Assembly (NCBI GenBank): GCA_937905845.1
Contig: CALCYJ010000147.1
Coordinates: 1-38,985, forward strand
Source: an uncultured Rhodospirillales bacterium
GTDB lineage: Bacteria; Pseudomonadota; Alphaproteobacteria; Ferrovibrionales; Ferrovibrionaceae
Reading direction: 5' to 3'
Length of the DNA: 38,985 nt
Part shown: positions 7,552 to 14,405 of the stretch, in pieces
How positions within the stretch are numbered: the stretch's first letter is position 1
Layout: each line of letters begins with the position of its first letter
Position numbers and translations under genes: made by a program
The notes under the pieces: generated by a model
The model's input: the letters and a program-made list of their open reading frames with translations, nothing else
What the model was told of the DNA's origin: nothing
Databases searched by the model: none

Positions 7552-7839
7552 TTGCGTAGATTTTTTAATCGGGACCCTCGACCCATGCCCCAAGGTTTCG
7601 GCGCGACGATCGTGAAGCTCGCCCTGCTCTCGCTGGCGGTCGGGCTGGTCCTAACCTTCTTCGACATCACGCCGGAACATCTGCTGCTGCATTTCGGCGC
7701 CACCGTCCGCAGCGTCTTTCACCTGGTGTCCGATGCGGTGCGCTGGGCCGTTCCCTATGTTCTTCTTGGCGCGACCGTGGTGGTGCCGATCTGGCTGATC
7801 GCGCATCTGTGGCATTCGCCCCGCAATCCCTTCCGCTGA
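7552..7839 (+). CDS. DUF6460-like small membrane protein
   Basis: 95 residues from TTG at 7552, or 84 from ATG at 7585. Two hydrophobic segments are visible: VKLALLSLAVGLVLTFF and WAVPYVLLGATVVVPIWLIAHL. The C-terminal signature (WAVPYVLLGA-VVVPIWL) and N-terminal RRFF match my memory of the alphaproteobacterial DUF6460 family, whose function is unknown; the RRFF start favours the TTG codon. It lies on the strand opposite to the surrounding phage genes, convergent with the DUF6456 gene and divergent from the late operon. It could be a moron or a host gene retained in the element. A 6-bp-stem hairpin (7856-7876) follows it. Confidence 0.7.
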   Translation: MRRFFNRDPRPMPQGFGATIVKLALLSLAVGLVLTFFDITPEHLLLHFGATVRSVFHLVSDAVRWAVPYVLLGATVVVPIWLIAHLWHSPRNPFR

Positions 7840-7900
7840 CCTGAGGGCGCCGCATGGCCGCGGCAAGCCTGCGGCCGGGTGCTGGCGAGCGCCATCCGCG

Positions 7901-8503
7901 TCAATCCCGGCGGCGGTTCCGGCCGGCGCGGTAATAGAGCAGCAGAGCATCGAGACCGAGCTGCAATGCAATCATGCCGGCGATTTCGGCGCGGCGTCCG
8001 CGATGATTGCGGCTTGCCGCCCAATCGCTGGCGCGGCCGTCGAGGCAGGCGACATGCATCAGCACGGGGCTTAAGACGGTGCCGACGGCGCGCAGGGCAG
8101 CATCGAAACGCTCGCGCGCCGCCAGCCGCTGCTCCGACCAGTCATCGCAGCCGCCCGAACGCCGCTCGGCATAGCGGGCGGTGATCCGCTGGCCAAGGGA
8201 AGCGAGCGTGAAATCGCGCCGCAGCCTTTCGCCGGCCCACCATTGCTCCTCGGAAATCTCGGCTCGCCGCCGGTAGCGGTCGAGCGGCGTCTGGCTGCTC
8301 ACCTTGACGACGCGGCGAAGCTCGCCCTCGGCCAGCACGTCGATGCGGTCGAATTCATCGTGCTGCCAGCGTTCGGCTGGTCCCCGATCATCACCGCCCA
8401 GCGCGACCTCGACGCCGCTCGCCGGATCGCGCCCGAGCCCAAGCCGCGGCTGATCGCCCGGCCGTGTGCCGGCAGGCCGGCGGGGCCTCGCGCTACTCGT
8501 CAT
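7901..8503 (-). CDS. DUF6456-family protein, candidate GafZ/Q-like late regulator
   Basis: 200 residues. The conserved C-terminal domain runs from about residue 70: SSQTPLDRY, EEQWWAGERLRRDFTLASLGQRITARY (86-112), then RFDAALRAVG, and finally ALQLGLDALLLYY. This follows the DUF6456 pattern (QF-AGERLR-DF...LQLGLD-LA-HY). DUF6456 is, as I recall, the domain of GafZ and the C-terminal part of GafA, which activate GTA clusters and act at RNA polymerase. The first 65 residues are poorly ordered. Its ATG overlaps the stop of the 137-residue gene (ATGA). Its place just before the late promoter is where lambdoid phages keep Q. Antitermination activity is inferred. Confidence 0.65.
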   Translation of the reverse strand: MTSSARPRRPAGTRPGDQPRLGLGRDPASGVEVALGGDDRGPAERWQHDEFDRIDVLAEGELRRVVKVSSQTPLDRYRRRAEISEEQWWAGERLRRDFTLASLGQRITARYAERRSGGCDDWSEQRLAARERFDAALRAVGTVLSPVLMHVACLDGRASDWAASRNHRGRRAEIAGMIALQLGLDALLLYYRAGRNRRRD

Positions 8504-8913
8504 GACGGATTTCCCGGCGCCGGGCAGATTGCTTCCCCGCCTTGCAGCGCCCGGGCCGGCGGCGGCCTGTCCACCCCCCCCGCCGGTTCGCGAATATCAT
8601 GGGTCCAGCACAGCCGCCAATGATCGACACAGGCCGCCGGCACTTCGACGTCGGGCGCCACGGCGCCGGCGCAAAGCTGCCGCCAGGCCGAAATCTGCAC
8701 GTAGGAGCGCAGCCGCCGGCTCCAGCCTTCCGCCGCCGCCTGGCGACCGAGTGGCCCGGCGAGGAAATGCTCGGCATAATCCCCCGCGATCCGATAGGCG
8801 CGCTGCCAGGGATATTCCGGAACCGGGTCCAACCGCCCGCCGCAGGGACCGGCCGGGATTACGGCAGACGGGGCCGTCACCGGCCCGGTGAGGTCGCAGC
8901 AATCCCGGCTCAC
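8500..8913 (-). CDS. Uncharacterised early-region protein (137 aa)
   Basis: No family recognised. GTG at 8913 overlaps the stop of the Cro-like gene (GTGA), and its own stop overlaps the DUF6456 gene (ATGA), so the three are almost certainly one translationally coupled operon. The middle, PEYPWQRAYRIAGDYAEHFL through EGWSRRLRSYVQISAWRQL, is predicted helical and basic and could bind DNA or protein; there are several Cys residues (CCDL, QLCAG, ACVDHW, CWTHD, AICP) but no clear zinc motif. A longer frame extends upstream to 9204 but is out of frame with and overlaps the Cro-like gene, so it was not used. Confidence 0.55.
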   Translation of the reverse strand: MSRDCCDLTGPVTAPSAVIPAGPCGGRLDPVPEYPWQRAYRIAGDYAEHFLAGPLGRQAAAEGWSRRLRSYVQISAWRQLCAGAVAPDVEVPAACVDHWRLCWTHDIREPAGGVDRPPPARALQGGEAICPAPGNPS

Positions 8914-9236
8914 GGCGTCTTCCCGCTCGATTCGGACGGTTCGGCTGGTTCGGCCGCCCCCTCGACGGCCCCGGCGGCATCCGGTGCAGCGTCCGAGGCC
9001 GCTGCGGCGGCATCGGCTTGATCGATGAAGAAATCGGCGGCGGTCAGCGTGATGCCGCGTGCCCGCGCCGCCCGAACCAGGGGCTGCTGGCGCTGCGTCG
9101 GCACCAGCCCACCGGAGCCGCGCCGGGCATGCGAATAGGTCCAGCGATAGACGGCGCTGACATTGAGCCCGAGCATCTCGGCCACCTTGCGCGCGCCGCC
9201 GCATTTACGAATGATATGAAGGGCTGCGTTTTCCAT
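8910..9236 (-). CDS. Cro-like helix-turn-helix regulator
   Basis: 108 residues from ATG at 9236. An HTH lies at about residues 12-32 (GGARKVAEMLGLNVSAVYRW), followed by VPTQRQQPLVRAARARGITLTAADFF, the arrangement of YdaS/Cro-like regulators encoded opposite phage repressors. The C-terminus from about residue 73 is an Ala/Glu-rich tail. It is the first gene leftwards from the divergent control region and probably opposes the CI-like repressor in the lysis/lysogeny decision. No ribosome site of normal strength is seen upstream. Confidence 0.75.
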   Translation of the reverse strand: MENAALHIIRKCGGARKVAEMLGLNVSAVYRWTYSHARRGSGGLVPTQRQQPLVRAARARGITLTAADFFIDQADAAAAASDAAPDAAGAVEGAAEPAEPSESSGKTP

Positions 9237-9243
9237 GCCGGGA

Positions 9244-9272
9244 ATATTGCCACATAAACAATTAATTGTCAA
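9244..9272 (-). promoter_or_regulatory. Leftward early promoter with 12-bp palindromic operator
   Basis: Minus-strand -35 TTGACA (9267-9272), 17-base spacer, -10 CAATAT (9244-9249). A perfect 12-bp palindrome ACAATTAATTGT (9258-9269) sits in the spacer and overlaps the -35, where a bound repressor would block RNA polymerase. It drives the Cro-like, 137-residue and DUF6456 genes. Confidence 0.7.
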
Positions 9273-9294
9273 GTACGCATTGCTATCATCGCAG

Positions 9295-9323
9295 TCGACA
9301 TTCTTTGCGCTATTCGCAATAAT
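9295..9323 (+). promoter_or_regulatory. Rightward repressor promoter giving a leaderless message
   Basis: Plus-strand -35 TCGACA (9295-9300), 17-base spacer and -10 AATAAT (9318-9323). The repressor ATG is at 9330, six to seven bases after the -10, so the transcript should start at or next to the A of the ATG, as for lambda cI from PRM. A 5-bp inverted repeat TTGCG-CTATT-CGCAA (9305-9319) overlaps the spacer and -10 and may be a second operator. Confidence 0.7.
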
Positions 9324-9329
9324 CAGCCC

Positions 9330-10049
9330 ATGGATGGTCGTTGGTTTCAAGATCAGCTTCGGCGTTCCGGCCGCCCTCAGGCCGATCTCGCGCGTTATCT
9401 GCGGCTGAATGCCGCGGCGGTGAGCCGCATGTTCAAGGGCGAGCGGCAGATGAAGCTGCTGGAAGCGGCGCAGATCGCAGCCTTCCTCGGCGTGTCGCAT
9501 GAGGAAGTGATCCGCCGCGCCGGCCTCTATGATCAACGCGGGGAATTCCTGGGCCTGGCGCACGAACAGGCCTCGCGCACCGCCGGCCTGCACGAAGGGC
9601 CGAATACGGGCGGACTTCTGGCGCCGCCCGAGGCGATGCCGGCCGCAGCCCGCATGGCGCCGTTCGGTCAGCGCGACCTGCCGGTGCGCGGCCGGGCGCA
9701 GGGCGGTCCCGACGGCGCGGTCATGCTGGACAACGAGCCCATCGACTGGACCTATCGCCCGCCCGAGCTTCTGGGCACGCGCGATGCCTTCGCCATGTTC
9801 GTCACCGGCGGCAGCATGGGCGACGTGCTGCCGGAAGGGGCCACGGTCTTCATCCACCCCAATCTTCCGCCTCGCCCCAACGATCTGGTTGTGGTGGAGA
9901 AGCGCAATCACGAGGCTCTGATCAAGCGCCTGGTGCGGCGCACGATCGAGCACGTCACCTTGCGCCAATATGACCCGGCGCAGGATTTCGAGCTGCCGCG
10001 TGAGGATATCCGCTCGCTCTATCGGGTGATCGGCGCGCTTTTCCCTTGA
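9330..10049 (+). CDS. CI-like prophage repressor (HTH plus S24 peptidase)
   Basis: 239 residues. The N-terminal HTH is at about residues 16-38 (RPQADLARYLRLNAAAVSRMF). The C-terminal LexA/S24 domain begins near residue 118, with the cleavage region VRGRAQGGPDG, catalytic Ser162 in VTGGSMGDVLPEG and catalytic Lys199 in ALIKRLVRR, ending YRVIGALFP as in alphaproteobacterial phage repressors. The cleavage region has Ala-Gln where the classic cleaved bond is Ala-Gly. The protein should hold the prophage silent and be lost after RecA-stimulated self-cleavage. It diverges from the Cro-like gene and is predicted to be translated from a leaderless message. Confidence 0.9.
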   Translation: MDGRWFQDQLRRSGRPQADLARYLRLNAAAVSRMFKGERQMKLLEAAQIAAFLGVSHEEVIRRAGLYDQRGEFLGLAHEQASRTAGLHEGPNTGGLLAPPEAMPAAARMAPFGQRDLPVRGRAQGGPDGAVMLDNEPIDWTYRPPELLGTRDAFAMFVTGGSMGDVLPEGATVFIHPNLPPRPNDLVVVEKRNHEALIKRLVRRTIEHVTLRQYDPAQDFELPREDIRSLYRVIGALFP

Positions 10050-10385
10050 GATTTCCGCCCGGGCATTTGACGATCCGCCTTCGTCGCCAAACATGCCAAG
10101 CTTACTGTTGCAACGCCTGTTCCTATCGAAAAAGCGAATCCACTTTCTCGCAACAGGCTCCGGGGACCCCGGCCCCGGTGGGGTCCTGGCCCCGGTGAGG
10201 TCGGGGCCTGGACCTTGCCGATCCGAGCCGGAGATGGAGGCGGAAGATGCGGAGATCTTTTCCGCTTCAGCAACAAATTCACCGCCTTCGACCGCAATTC
10301 GTCGCGCGCCGTGGCGATGAGAATGTTGTGTTTATAACAATGTCCAGGACCGTTCAGGCCCGGCGTTGGAAGGAGCCTGCCGCCG
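10050..10385. other. 336-bp gap at the right boundary of the phage-related genes
   Basis: No gene seen. It contains a REP-like palindrome (10115-10158), a direct repeat of about 14 bp built on GGCCCCGGTG (around 10178-10207) and an AT-rich stretch (10324-10342) just before the aminomutase gene. If the element is an integrated prophage, its right attachment site should lie here or nearby, but no tRNA or obvious core repeat can be identified from this window alone. Confidence 0.5.
10115..10158. repeat. REP-like palindromic repeat, copy A
   Basis: GCCTGTT ... AACAGGC forms the outer stem; the inner part CGAAAAAGCGAA / TCCACTTTCTCG is an imperfect stem. It has the same layout as copies B and C: outer stem, a few unpaired bases on the left arm only, and an inner stem ending in the TCCACTTT core. 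This is the most degenerate copy. Confidence 0.65.
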
Positions 10386-11528
10386 ATGCCCCTCTCTCCT
10401 GAAGCCGACCGCCGCAGCCTCGATGACCTGGTCTCGGGCGGCCTCCTCGATGCGCAAGCAGCGGCGGATCTCGGCCCGGTGGCGGCAGCCTATCCGGTAA
10501 CACTCACCGCTACGCTTGCCGCCGCGATCGACCCGATGGACCCGGGCGACCCGATCGCCCGTCAGTTCGTGCCGAGCCTGGCCGAGCTTCTGGCCGCACC
10601 CGAGGAGCTTGCCGACCCGATCGCCGACGATGCCTTTTCGCCGCTCAAGGGCATCGTGCATCGCCATGCCGACCGGCTGCTGCTGAAACCGGTTCATGTC
10701 TGCCCGGTCTATTGCCGCTTCTGCTTCCGCCGCGAAATGGTGGGTCCGGGCGCCAAGGCCCTGACGGCCGCCGAGCTTGCGGCGGCGCTCGACTATATCC
10801 GCCGCCACGAGGAGGTCTGGGAGGTCATCCTAACGGGCGGCGATCCGCTGATGTTGTCGCCGCGGCGCCTGGCGGGGCTGATCGCGGCGCTGGACGCCAT
10901 CCCGCATGTCGCGGTGATCCGCCTGCACACGCGGGTGCCGGTCGCAGCCCCTGAGCGCGTGAGTGCCGCCCTCATCGCGGCACTCGCCACCGCCGACGCT
11001 GCGCTTTATATCGCCGTTCACTGCAACCATGCGCGCGAGCTTGGCGATGCGGCGCGCGCGGCCTGCGCCCGCCTGTCGGGCGCCGGCATTCCGCTGCTCG
11101 GCCAAAGCGTGCTGCTGCGGGGGGTGAACGACGACGAGGCCAGCCTGACCGCGCTGATGCGGGCCCTGGTCAAGGCGCGCATCAAGCCTTATTACCTGCA
11201 TCAGGGCGATCTCGCCCCCGGCACGGCGCATTTCCGCACCACCATCACCGAAGGCCAGGCGCTGATGCGCCATCTGCGGGCCAATGCATCGGGCCTGTGC
11301 CAGCCGCATTATGTCCTCGATATCCCAGGTGGCCACGGCAAGGTCCCGATCGGTCCGGCCTATCTGGCGCCCGGGCCCGAGGGCGGTTACGAGGTGACGG
11401 ATCTCGCCGGAAACCGGCACGCCTATCCGCCGGCGCCGGCTGACGCCGCCACGTCTGGCGCCCCGGCGGTGCTCGATGACGACGGCAGGGTGCTGCGCTC
11501 GTCGCCCGAGGGCAGCGGCGTCCGCTGA
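10386..11528 (+). CDS. Lysine-2,3-aminomutase-like radical SAM protein (KamA/EpmB family)
   Basis: 380 residues. The radical SAM cluster motif is CPVYCRFC (Cys106, Cys110, Cys113), SAM-binding GGDPL follows at 151-155, and the PLP lysine is Lys319 in LDIPGGHGKVPIGP. It moves an amino group from C2 to C3 of lysine, either free or, for EpmB-type enzymes, the lysine that will modify elongation factor P. No epmA or efp is in view, so the exact substrate is open. The last 40 residues are a low-complexity tail, and the gene overlaps the convergent hydrolase gene by 106 bases. A GGAAGGAG site lies about ten bases before the ATG. Confidence 0.85.
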   Translation: MPLSPEADRRSLDDLVSGGLLDAQAAADLGPVAAAYPVTLTATLAAAIDPMDPGDPIARQFVPSLAELLAAPEELADPIADDAFSPLKGIVHRHADRLLLKPVHVCPVYCRFCFRREMVGPGAKALTAAELAAALDYIRRHEEVWEVILTGGDPLMLSPRRLAGLIAALDAIPHVAVIRLHTRVPVAAPERVSAALIAALATADAALYIAVHCNHARELGDAARAACARLSGAGIPLLGQSVLLRGVNDDEASLTALMRALVKARIKPYYLHQGDLAPGTAHFRTTITEGQALMRHLRANASGLCQPHYVLDIPGGHGKVPIGPAYLAPGPEGGYEVTDLAGNRHAYPPAPADAATSGAPAVLDDDGRVLRSSPEGSGVR

Positions 11529-12466
11529 TCGCTAATCCAGGCGACGACGTCTCGCCACACCATGGGCCCGTCGATATCGCGGAAGATCATGTGCCAGCCG
11601 TCGGGGTAATAGGCCAGCCAGTGCGGCCCCGTCATCCGCGCCAGCAGACGCCTGACCGAATCCTCGGGCACGATTTCATCCCAGGCGCCGACCAGAACGA
11701 GAGAGGGCACCGTGACACTGGACCCGTCGGCCAGCGCGCGGCCCATGAGATCGACCAGGCCCGAGACGCTGTCGATGCGCGTTTCCTTGATGACGAGCGG
11801 ATCGCGGCCGAGCGCGCGCAGCATCGGAATATTGTCGGACGCCAGCACGCCAAGGCCGCGCCCGCTCACCTCCCCGCCCGGCAGGAAATGATCGGCCAGC
11901 CACAGCGCCACATGATAGAACGGGTTCATCGCCGCCCCGCCCCAGACGGCCGGCGCCCCCAGCACCACGCCGGCGATGGGCAGCGGCGGCGCACCCCGCT
12001 TCTCGCGATCGCCAAGCGTGGCGAGGATGACGGCGCTGCCCATGCTCTCGCCGAGAAGATAGAGCGGTGTCCGCGGATAGCGCCGGTGCACGGTCGCGAC
12101 GGCATCTTCGAGATCGCGTTCGAGCGCTGCCGTCCCCGGCCACAATCCATGTTCCGGCGCCTGGCCGAAGCCGCGCTGGTCATAGGCGTAGGTGGTCATG
12201 CCCTGGGTGGCGAAGAAGGCCGCCGGCTTGGCAAAGGCGGTGGAATAATCGTTGAACCCGTGCAGCGCGATGATGATTGCCCGCGGCTGGCCGGCGGCGG
12301 GCCAGATCCGCAGCGGCAGCCTGGCGCCGTCGCGGGCGATCAGGACATCGGGGCCGAGCATCGGCCTCTGCCGCACGACTTCCGCCGGCGGCATGAACGG
12401 CGTGCAGGCGGCGAGGATTAGCGCGGCGACAAGCGCCGGGAGCCGTCGGCGGAGCCGCAAGCTCAT
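11423..12466 (-). CDS. Lipoprotein alpha/beta hydrolase (monoacylglycerol lipase-like, S33)
   Basis: 347 residues from ATG at 12466. An N-terminal lipoprotein signal MSLRLRRRLPALVAALILAAC ends in lipobox LAAC with Cys21, so the enzyme is expected to be membrane-anchored in the periplasm or outer membrane. The fold residues are in order: oxyanion LHGFNDYS (69-75), nucleophile GESMG (Ser141), acid VGAWDEIVP (Asp263), and base DGWHM (His292). This is the Hydrolase_4/lysophospholipase pattern; acylglycerol or lysophospholipid esters are the likely substrates. The C-terminal 30 residues are a Ser/Ala-rich tail that overlaps the aminomutase gene on the other strand. The ATG overlaps the stop of a tiny upstream ORF. 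Confidence 0.85.
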   Translation of the reverse strand: MSLRLRRRLPALVAALILAACTPFMPPAEVVRQRPMLGPDVLIARDGARLPLRIWPAAGQPRAIIIALHGFNDYSTAFAKPAAFFATQGMTTYAYDQRGFGQAPEHGLWPGTAALERDLEDAVATVHRRYPRTPLYLLGESMGSAVILATLGDREKRGAPPLPIAGVVLGAPAVWGGAAMNPFYHVALWLADHFLPGGEVSGRGLGVLASDNIPMLRALGRDPLVIKETRIDSVSGLVDLMGRALADGSSVTVPSLVLVGAWDEIVPEDSVRRLLARMTGPHWLAYYPDGWHMIFRDIDGPMVWRDVVAWISDQRTPLPSGDERSTLPSSSSTAGAPDVAASAGAGG

Positions 12467-12603
12467 GCCCCGGCCAACCGGCAGACCGGCCCCATCGCGC
12501 CACCCGCGCCCGCGCCCAAGGCCGCACCCAGAGTCGCGCCCAGAGCCGCACAAAGAGCCGCTCCGGCCGACTCTCCCTCTCCGCTGGTGCCGGACATGCG
12601 CAT
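12463..12603 (-). CDS. Possible small Gly/Ala-rich protein upstream of the hydrolase (46 aa)
   Basis: A 46-residue frame (MRMSGTSGEGESAG..., then repeated ALGA units up to GAGAGGAMGPVC) ends in ATGA overlapping the hydrolase ATG. The Ala-Leu-Gly repeats resemble glycine-zipper membrane segments, and the DNA is made of imperfect 9-bp repeats. No strong ribosome site is seen. The coupling overlap favours a real leader gene; low complexity argues for caution. Confidence 0.3.
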   Translation of the reverse strand: MRMSGTSGEGESAGAALCAALGATLGAALGAGAGGAMGPVCRLAGA

Positions 12604-12792
12604 GGCGCCACCATAAGCACCTTGGCGCCGCGTGACAAATTCAGGCGCGCCGCTCCCGCGAATCCCCCCGATCGCGCCGCCTGGTTGCGCCACCTGGTGT
12701 CCTCCACGAGCCTTGTTTCCGCCTAAATCAAGCGTCACATTCCGCCCATTGGCTTGGCCAAAGCTCGAGCCGCAGACATCAGCAGGCCCATC

Positions 12793-13584
12793 ATGCGACT
12801 TCGCCCCGGTTATTTTCTCGCCCCTGCCATCCTCGCCGGCGCCTGCACGGCGGCGCTGATCGCGGCCGTTCCCGCCCGGGCCGCCGATGCCGAGGCGGGC
12901 GCCACCAACCTCTATCTGCATGCCACCATCCAGGTGCCGGTCGCCCAGGATGTCGTGCTGATCCGCCTGCGCGCGCAGGCGGAAGCAGCCGACCCGGCGG
13001 CGGCGCAATCGGCGGTCAATCTGCGCATGAGCGATGCGCTTGCCACCTCGCGCACCCTGACGGCCGGCCAGGATCCCGCCAGCATGACGGTTTCGACCGG
13101 CGATTACGCCATGTGGTGCGAGCCGCCGTCGCCTGCGCCCAGGACGGAAGCGGGTGCGGAGGCGCATGGGCGGACCGAACCGGCGCGCTGGTGGGCGGCC
13201 GAGACGCTCACCTTGAAGGGCACCAACCTGCCGGGCCTGCTCGATCTCATGGGCGAGTTGCAGAAGAAGGGCCTGATCACCCAGGGCATGCAGTTCCAGG
13301 CCTCCGCCCCCAAGATCCGCGCGGCGGTGGACGATGCGACGACGCAAGCGGTCCTGCGCCTGCGCGAGGAGGCCGGCAAGATCGCGTCCTCGCTCGGCAT
13401 GAGTGTGGTGCAGATCCAGGACCTGCGGGTCGAAGGCACCGGCGAGCCCCGGCCGGTCTTCGCGGCGATGCCGCGGATGATGGCCGCACCGGCCGGCTTC
13501 GCAGCGCCCGTGGCGACGCCTGGTGAAGGCGAGGTCACCGTCACCGTCGCCGGCACCATGATCCTGCACCCGGCGTCGCGTTAG
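12793..13584 (+). CDS. SIMPL-domain (DUF541) periplasmic protein
   Basis: 263 residues from ATG at 12793. The signal peptide is MRLRPGYFLAPAILAGACTAALIAAVPARA with cleavage expected after residue 30. The mature part has the DUF541/SIMPL layout: an N-terminal strand with VPVAQDVVLIRLRAQAEAADPAAAQSAVN, a middle helix-strand block GLLDLMGELQKKGLITQGMQF, ALRLREEAGKIASSLGMSVVQIQDLRV (helix and strand), and the closing VTVTVAGTMIL. Members are secreted, of unclear function, sometimes linked to oxidative stress. An upstream in-frame ATG (12754) would put 13 charged residues before the signal peptide and was rejected. It diverges from the hydrolase gene. Confidence 0.75.
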   Translation: MRLRPGYFLAPAILAGACTAALIAAVPARAADAEAGATNLYLHATIQVPVAQDVVLIRLRAQAEAADPAAAQSAVNLRMSDALATSRTLTAGQDPASMTVSTGDYAMWCEPPSPAPRTEAGAEAHGRTEPARWWAAETLTLKGTNLPGLLDLMGELQKKGLITQGMQFQASAPKIRAAVDDATTQAVLRLREEAGKIASSLGMSVVQIQDLRVEGTGEPRPVFAAMPRMMAAPAGFAAPVATPGEGEVTVTVAGTMILHPASR

Positions 13585-13645
13585 CGCGCTTTCCGACCGG
13601 ATGGAATCAGCCGGTCGATCGGAATTCGCGCTCACTCGACATCTT

Positions 13646-13694
13646 GAGCCTGTTCTTGCCGCAAAAGTGGCGTCCACTTTTGCGGAACAGGCTC
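13646..13694. repeat. REP-like palindromic repeat, copy B
   Basis: GAGCCTGTT-CTTG-CCGCAAAAGTGG on the left pairs with CCACTTTTGCGG-AACAGGCTC on the right: a perfect 12-bp inner stem with a 3-base loop, a 4-base bulge on the left arm only, and a perfect 9-bp outer stem. The right end touches the stop codon of the glycosylase gene (13694-13696). It lies in a convergent gap, so it may also serve as a transcription barrier. Confidence 0.85.
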
Positions 13695-14320
13695 TAGACC
13701 ATCCCCAGCAGCCGTCCGACTTCGGCCCGCAGCGCCGGCAGCACCTCCGTCTCGAACCAGGGATGCCGCTTGAGCCAGGCATCGTTGCGCCAGGAAGGAT
13801 GGGGCAGCGGCCAGTAGCGCGGCGCATAGTCGCGCCAGGCGGCGACCGTTTCGCCCAGGGTCTTCTTGCGGCGATGGCCAAGATGCCAAGCCTGCGCATA
13901 CTGGCCGATCAGCACGATCGCCTCGACCTTGGGCAGGAGCGGCAGAAGACGGGGATGCCACAGGGTCGCGCATTCGCGCCGGGGCGGCAGGTCGCCGCCT
14001 CTGGCATGGCGGCCGGGATAGCAGAAACCCATGGGGACGATGGCGACCCGGGCAGCGTCGTAGAAGGTTTCCCGCCCGACGCCGAGCCAGGCGCGCAGGC
14101 GATCGCCCGACCGGTCGTCGAAGGGTATGCCGCTCTGGTGCACCCGCGTGCCCGGCGCCTGGCCGCAGAGCATGAGCCGGGCACCGGCCGCCGCCTGAAC
14201 GACCGGGCGCGGCGCGAACGGCAGAAATGCGGCGCAGGCGCGGCAGGCGCGCAACTCGGCCAGCAGAGGATCGAGCGCCGGGACGGCGGGCGGCGGGAGA
14301 ACCTGTTTGCGGGACGGCAT
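13694..14320 (-). CDS. Uracil-DNA glycosylase family protein
   Basis: 208 residues from ATG at 14320; the open frame continues upstream but overlaps the secreted-protein gene. Motifs of the PF03167 superfamily are present: GQAPGTRVHQSGIPFDDRSG from residue 53 (active-site loop) and PHPSWRN (173-179, DNA intercalation loop). Cys26-x2-Cys29, Cys100 and Cys117 resemble the iron-sulfur ligands of family-4 enzymes. It would remove uracil from DNA at the start of base-excision repair. The protein belongs to the about 200-residue proteobacterial subgroup often left as uracil-DNA glycosylase family; its exact substrate range is unknown. Confidence 0.82.
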   Translation of the reverse strand: MPSRKQVLPPPAVPALDPLLAELRACRACAAFLPFAPRPVVQAAAGARLMLCGQAPGTRVHQSGIPFDDRSGDRLRAWLGVGRETFYDAARVAIVPMGFCYPGRHARGGDLPPRRECATLWHPRLLPLLPKVEAIVLIGQYAQAWHLGHRRKKTLGETVAAWRDYAPRYWPLPHPSWRNDAWLKRHPWFETEVLPALRAEVGRLLGMV

Positions 14321-14405
14321 GGCGGCATCTTCGCCGCAGGCGGCCGCGCCGGCAAGCCCGCCCGGTTTGCGCAACCGCTCTTCCCTCAGACCCGGCCGGC
14401 TGGCC

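Noticed and set aside
7385-7615. 76-codon plus-strand ORF in the AT-rich gap
   Set aside because: No ribosome site, no domain, and it overlaps the DUF6460 start in another frame.
10050-10385. Prophage attachment site or tRNA at the right boundary
   Set aside because: No tRNA cloverleaf is visible, and without the left end of the element a core repeat cannot be matched.
12463-13899. 478-codon minus-strand frame
   Set aside because: It lies antisense to the SIMPL-domain gene and reads as His/Arg/Gly-rich filler; only its last 46 codons were kept as a tentative small ORF.
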